Shown here: piece after piece, positions 10,951 through 14,244 of the stretch
How the letters are laid out: each line of letters starts with the position of its first letter
How positions within the stretch are numbered: position 1 is the stretch's first letter
From: Rodentolepis nana
Lineage: Eukaryota; Platyhelminthes; Cestoda; Cyclophyllidea; Hymenolepididae
Length of the DNA: 14,244 bases
Direction: 5' to 3'
NCBI GenBank assembly: GCA_900617975.1
Contig: UZAE01001263.1
Location: 1 to 14,244, forward strand
Notes under the pieces: generated by a model
The model's input: the letters and a program-made list of their open reading frames with translations, nothing else
What the model was told of the DNA's origin: nothing
Database searches by the model: none
Program-made: the position numbers and the translations under genes

Positions 10951-11507
10951 TTGTAAATGTTGGCGTTAGCAAAGGAGTTAGAGCAATGGTTATCTCAGTA
11001 TTGCTAATATTAAAATGGGGCAGTTGCTAGCAAAGATCATCTGGTATCTTCCTCCCTGAATGAAAGATCATAATCTGAATCTCGATAAATTCTCAAAGGC
11101 CCAAAATATCTACAAAATAGATTTATCTAGAGTAAATATAAGGACTTTATAAGTGGAAATCGTAGAAACAAATAAGTTCCTTTTCAATGTAAAAAGTGTG
11201 AAGAAATAAATACAAATCAAAGGTTTCTTTCATTAAGTAAGAAAGTATTTAATAATTGACATCATTTAATTTTCTACGTGATTGGAAATGATATAAAAGA
11301 GTGTATTTCTACCTTTAATAAGTTATAATTTATCTCAAATTCTTGAATGCAAATCGTTGGAGTTCGTAAAAAAATAGCGAAATTTCGAAACCTTAAATTT
11401 ACTTTTAATGATCTTCAATTGATTTTGTGATAAGAATTACATCACATTATTATAGTTAAGTATGCTGCTACGGATCTCATAAATCATGACTCCCTCCCAC
11501 TCAAAGT
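10951..11507. other. AT-rich stretch without recognisable genes
   Basis: Nothing coding or structured is seen between repeat copy 3 and the G+C-enriched promoter-like segment. Frames are short and there are no repeat-family matches. Confidence 0.5.
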
Positions 11508-11725
11508 CCTGAAAGTCGTGATCACTGCCACCAGCGGCTCTGCTGTTGCACACGCTGCATTAGTGAGTACTAGAGTCGCCAACGCTCGCACAAAGTTACA
11601 TCACAACTTACTCAAACCCCCTTAGAAACAGGCGCACAGTTCACACAGTAGCTTATTACTCTTTCTGTGCTCGTGTTAACCAATCAGTGATCTGAGAGAG
11701 TCTGCTGGCAGCACCATTTTCGTTA
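11508..11725 (+). promoter_or_regulatory. CpG/G+C-enriched promoter-like segment upstream of the tetraspan gene
   Basis: Against the AT-rich background this segment is visibly richer in G, C and CpG (for example GTCGTG, AGCGGC, GTCGCC, CTCGCA, GGCGCA). It ends about 80 bp before the only convincing start codon. It contains CCAATCA at 11680-11686, a CCAAT-box match. No clear TATA box is seen. A stop-free run at 11512-11622 has no ATG and is not called as a gene. Known: CCAAT boxes and local CpG enrichment are common in animal promoters. Inferred: promoter and/or 5' untranslated exon of the 11804 gene. Confidence 0.4.
11680..11686 (+). promoter_or_regulatory. CCAAT box (NF-Y-type motif)
   Basis: CCAATCA lies about 118 bp upstream of the ATG at 11804. 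It matches the CCAAT core bound by NF-Y in animal promoters. A single short motif is weak evidence; its value comes from lying inside the CpG-enriched segment. Confidence 0.3.
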
Positions 11726-11770
11726 GCACTAATAAGTTAAAAGTCTGAAAGTTGATTTTAAGAACAGCAT

Positions 11771-11790
11771 TCTTCTAAACTTCATTGTAG
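11771..11790 (+). promoter_or_regulatory. Possible 3' splice site just upstream of the start codon
   Basis: A pyrimidine-rich stretch contains TTCTAAAC (a branch-point-like match) and ends in TGTAG at 11790, only 13 nt before the ATG at 11804. It could receive a 5' untranslated exon made from the CpG-rich segment, or a spliced leader if the organism uses trans-splicing. The in-frame TAA at 11759-11761 lies upstream of it, so if it is used, that stop is intronic and does not by itself define the start. Confidence 0.3.
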
Positions 11791-11803
11791 CAAACGCATC
11801 GTC

Positions 11804-12220
11804 ATGATAGATCTTTCTGCTCTCACAATACCACTTAGTTGCCTCTCAATTGGCCTTTGTATCACCAGTCTGGTTATGCCCTATTGGAATTGTGGAGGCT
11901 TCTTTACCACTTGTGTCTTCACGTTGATCCACGTGATTATTATGGGTCTCATTTTGGGAGGCATTGTCATCTTTGGAATAGTTTTCCTTCTTGATTTATG
12001 CAAGGCATGTCGAAATTCTTGGATTCCTGGACCAGTGTGCAACACGTGCAAAATTCTCCTTTCGGCAATCGGTGCAGGTGCTTTATTGAGTGGAAATTTG
12101 CTCTACGCGGTGATGTATATCCAATCTTGGTCCTACGTCATGTCCTTTGCCGGATCTATTATCGCTACTCATGTCGTTCTGATATCCATTTTTACAAGCC
12201 GGTGCTTACAAGGATACTAG
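11804..12220 (+). CDS. Small four-transmembrane protein, claudin/PMP22-like layout
   Basis: This 138-residue frame is uninterrupted and less AT-rich than its flanks. It has four evenly hydrophobic segments at about 5-25, 39-63, 84-106 and 112-131. The ATG is the first in frame after a TAA at 11759-11761, has G at -3, and gives the very short cytoplasmic N-terminus usual for claudins. After segment 1 comes PYW (26-28) and then GGFFTTC (31-37), which resembles the W...GLW..C signature of claudin/PMP22 proteins. The first extracellular loop is only about 13 residues, against roughly 50 in claudins, and the protein is short for the family (usually 160-230). The loop between segments 2 and 3 carries CKAC (66-69) and CNTC (79-82), a CxxC-x9-CxxC pair. 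It probably sits in the plasma membrane; a role in cell contacts or membrane organisation is inference from the fold only. Other four-pass families are possible. Termination is TAG; no intron is needed. Confidence 0.75.
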   Translation: MIDLSALTIPLSCLSIGLCITSLVMPYWNCGGFFTTCVFTLIHVIIMGLILGGIVIFGIVFLLDLCKACRNSWIPGPVCNTCKILLSAIGAGALLSGNLLYAVMYIQSWSYVMSFAGSIIATHVVLISIFTSRCLQGY

Positions 12221-13971
12221 GAGGATTATATACGGTGCTTTCATGTGTATAATAGGTGTATTTTATTCATTTTCTATGCATATTTATATTCAATAATTAC
12301 GTATTTAACTTATTTTGGACTTATCTGGCTTATAACCCTTTCAAGTAACTTACACCGGCCATCATATGACGATAGATTAGTGCCCTATTCCTTCTAAACA
12401 CACTTATTAAACTACTAACGTTTTTTATTTCACTTAATGTGTCTTAAAATGCGAAGTTCCTTTTTCCCTTGTTTAGCAAAGTGAATGTCATAGTGATTTC
12501 CTCTATAGCAGGTGAAAAATTGAGACCAAGATGTTATATTTGAATATTCAAATTAGATCAATAGTTCATTTGAGGATGAAATAGGGGGGAGGGAGGAGTG
12601 AATAATGAAGTCAGAATGTCAAGAGTTTAATCTCATATTGATTTCTGAAATCACCGAATTTTCATCTTCCCTAACGAGGTATAATTCATTTCACAATTGG
12701 CAGGTTCTTTTCAATAACATTTTTGGCAGAAATTAACTAAATAGTGTGTTGAGTAGCAAAAAAATAACTTATTTCTCTTTGTCATATAGCCATGAGCAGT
12801 TAGGTGGGAATGGCAAAGGCTTTTTCAGCTTAACAAAGTTTAGTAGATTTTGTGCAAGTTGAAGTAAACAGCTTCACATAGTGAATGAGTTATTATACAA
12901 TGAGTCATGTTGAAATCGTGCTTACCTATAGGATAAAGAGTCTTATCGTAATTTGATTACTATCCTTATTTTGATCTGCATTTACTTTGTCATCTTTACC
13001 AATTAGATTCTCCTTCGCATATTCGAACAAATGTTCAAAGTTGTTAGATCCTAATTCCTCATTCATAGCTATTCTTAACTCAGTGAAATTTAATTAACAT
13101 GATGTGAATAATTGTTGTTTCAATACCTCATACATTTCCAATACTTTAGTTAACGTTTTAATATATGACTTTTGAAATTCAGAAGTTAGATTTTTAATAC
13201 TTTATATATTCTGAGGACCAGATTTGGAGATTTATGGATAGTAACTTGATGCTACTTGTGGACCTTAATCTAATAACATTGTGGATAAGAACCTCATTAA
13301 AGAGATACGTTAGAACAACGTCGTTGCTTAAACCATTAGAATCAGGCAAGTAACCTGCGCTATATTCTTTGCTGGATGATCTACACCAAAGGTTCAGAAA
13401 ATAGAAAGATACATACGTATATGTCTTATTTTGAAAAATAAGATCCTGTTAAAGATAGCTTGAAACAGAGCTCATACACTTTTCTACTGAGAGAGGGGGG
13501 GGGTGGAGAGATGTAAGATAAGTATGTGGAGTTAAGACTTGAAACCGCCGTTTCTATGCAGGGTCAACTAGATTGCTACCCGAAAAGCCTCGTAATGAAT
13601 AATGAGTGCGTTCGATGTTCGAGACAAGTTACGAAATAAACGGGAGGTTAGTTTTAGGGGAATTCATTCGTATTTCATAAACCCTCACTTCACGATTCAA
13701 TTAACACTTGCTTAAATCGATTAATTTCAATGGACGGGGTATTTACGTTTCTCTAACTTTTGTTTGTATGGGTTAACGAAATGGTTTTCTTTGATCACTA
13801 AGATTTCATTCAAGGGTAACTTTTAGAGCTTGTTTTCAAAACCATCATATTTTTTTATAAGTTGCTTTTTATTTTTCAATATTAAGATAATGGCAATGCA
13901 AGGAATACCCCTGTCATTTAAAATCATCACACAGCTTCAGTAATCGTGAAATCTGTTCCATTTTTCACATA
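12221..13971. other. Downstream non-coding stretch
   Basis: No gene is seen. The first 200 bp should include the 3' untranslated region of the tetraspan gene. There is no AATAAA close downstream; the nearest variant polyadenylation hexamer noticed is ATTAAA at 12406-12411. G-rich patches occur at about 12582-12598 and 13491-13503. A 9-bp hairpin (13424-13432/13435-13443, loop GA) is within chance expectation. Confidence 0.5.
12406..12411 (+). terminator. Candidate polyadenylation signal ATTAAA
   Basis: ATTAAA is the commonest variant of the animal polyadenylation hexamer and lies 186 bp after the stop codon of the tetraspan gene. In such AT-rich DNA the match is weak; the call rests on position and on the lack of AATAAA nearer the gene. 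Confidence 0.2.
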
Positions 13972-13986
13972 ACTTTATAAAATATT
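13972..13986. repeat. Target-site duplication, left copy (15 bp)
   Basis: ACTTTATAAAATATT here is repeated exactly at 14089-14103 and brackets repeat copy 4 with its tail. Exact 15-bp direct repeats ending precisely at the element boundaries are what target-primed reverse transcription leaves. Confidence 0.75.
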
Positions 13987-14088
13987 TTTATTTATTTATT
14001 TCAAATGGCAGGCGTTTTGATAGTTATCATTAGCCCTTTAGCTGACTTCGGGCTCCATAGAGAGGAGAAGGAACATATCACGCACCCC
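13987..14088 (-). repeat. Interspersed SINE-like repeat, copy 4 (short internally deleted form with tail)
   Basis: The element body is 14002-14088 (87 bp). Its left end (CAAATGGCAGGCGTTTTGAT and onwards to the segment with AGCTGACTTCGGGCT) follows copy 1 closely up to GGAACA at 14070-14075. It then jumps to TATCACGCACCCC, which resembles the opposite end of copies 1 and 3 (TATCGCAC followed by C-rich sequence). It therefore keeps both termini and lacks about 220 bp of the interior. On the sense (minus) strand it is followed by an AAATAAATAAATAAA tail (13987-14001) and is bracketed by a perfect 15-bp duplication. This copy fixes the orientation and ends of the family and supports retrotransposition rather than cut-and-paste movement. 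Confidence 0.75.
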
Positions 14089-14103
14089 ACTTTATAAAAT
14101 ATT
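14089..14103. repeat. Target-site duplication, right copy (15 bp)
   Basis: This is an exact second copy of ACTTTATAAAATATT, starting directly after the sense-strand 5' end of repeat copy 4. The bases outside both copies differ, so the duplication is exactly 15 bp. Confidence 0.75.
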
Positions 14104-14244
14104 ATAATTGAAATTAAAGAACAGGGTTATAGTTAACGTCCCTTTTAACTTCTTCTATTTTTTCAAGAAACTTTGCCTCGGTTCCATCACCTCCTAATTA
14201 CCATAAAAAAGGTTACACTGGAATAATATTTTCGCCAGAAAGAA

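Noticed and set aside
11998..12252. 84-codon frame overlapping the tetraspan gene
   Set aside because: It is an alternative-frame shadow of the real coding sequence and lacks the hydrophobic pattern.
13424..13443. 9-bp hairpin with a 2-nt loop
   Set aside because: It is an A/T-only type stem in AT-rich DNA with no gene next to it that it could terminate; expected by chance.

Overview
The window reads as a gene-poor stretch of an invertebrate animal nuclear genome. It is strongly AT-rich (about one third G+C by eye), almost every long frame is broken, there are no operons or bacterial-type signals, and copies of a short dispersed element occur in both orientations. One compact gene encodes a four-pass membrane protein of claudin/PMP22-like layout. 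An intron-poor genome with very compact genes, such as a parasitic flatworm, would fit, but nothing here proves the phylum.

Layout. Positions 6-312 hold a nearly complete ~307-bp copy of an interspersed repeat. From 313 to about 9211 there is long non-coding sequence with no gene I can defend; 7850-9180 (minus strand) contains some protein-looking but broken frames. A second, end-eroded repeat copy lies at 9212-9445, and a third in the opposite orientation at 10653-10950. A G+C- and CpG-enriched segment (about 11508-11725) with a CCAAT box leads into the only convincing gene, 11804-12220 (+, 138 codons). Downstream sequence to 13971 is again unannotatable. At 13972-14103 lies the most informative repeat copy: an 87-bp, internally deleted version with both ends, an A-rich tail and a perfect 15-bp target-site duplication.

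How it fits together. The repeat copies behave as one family. The tail and the long duplication of the last copy point to target-primed retrotransposition, so the family is SINE-like or a LINE-derived non-autonomous element. Its sense strand is minus for copies 1, 2 and 4 and plus for copy 3. I recognise no tRNA, 5S or 7SL head and no named family. The tetraspan gene looks intact and is probably under its own promoter; nothing suggests that the repeats are part of it. Its unusual points are a very short first extracellular loop and a CxxC-x9-CxxC motif between membrane segments 2 and 3.
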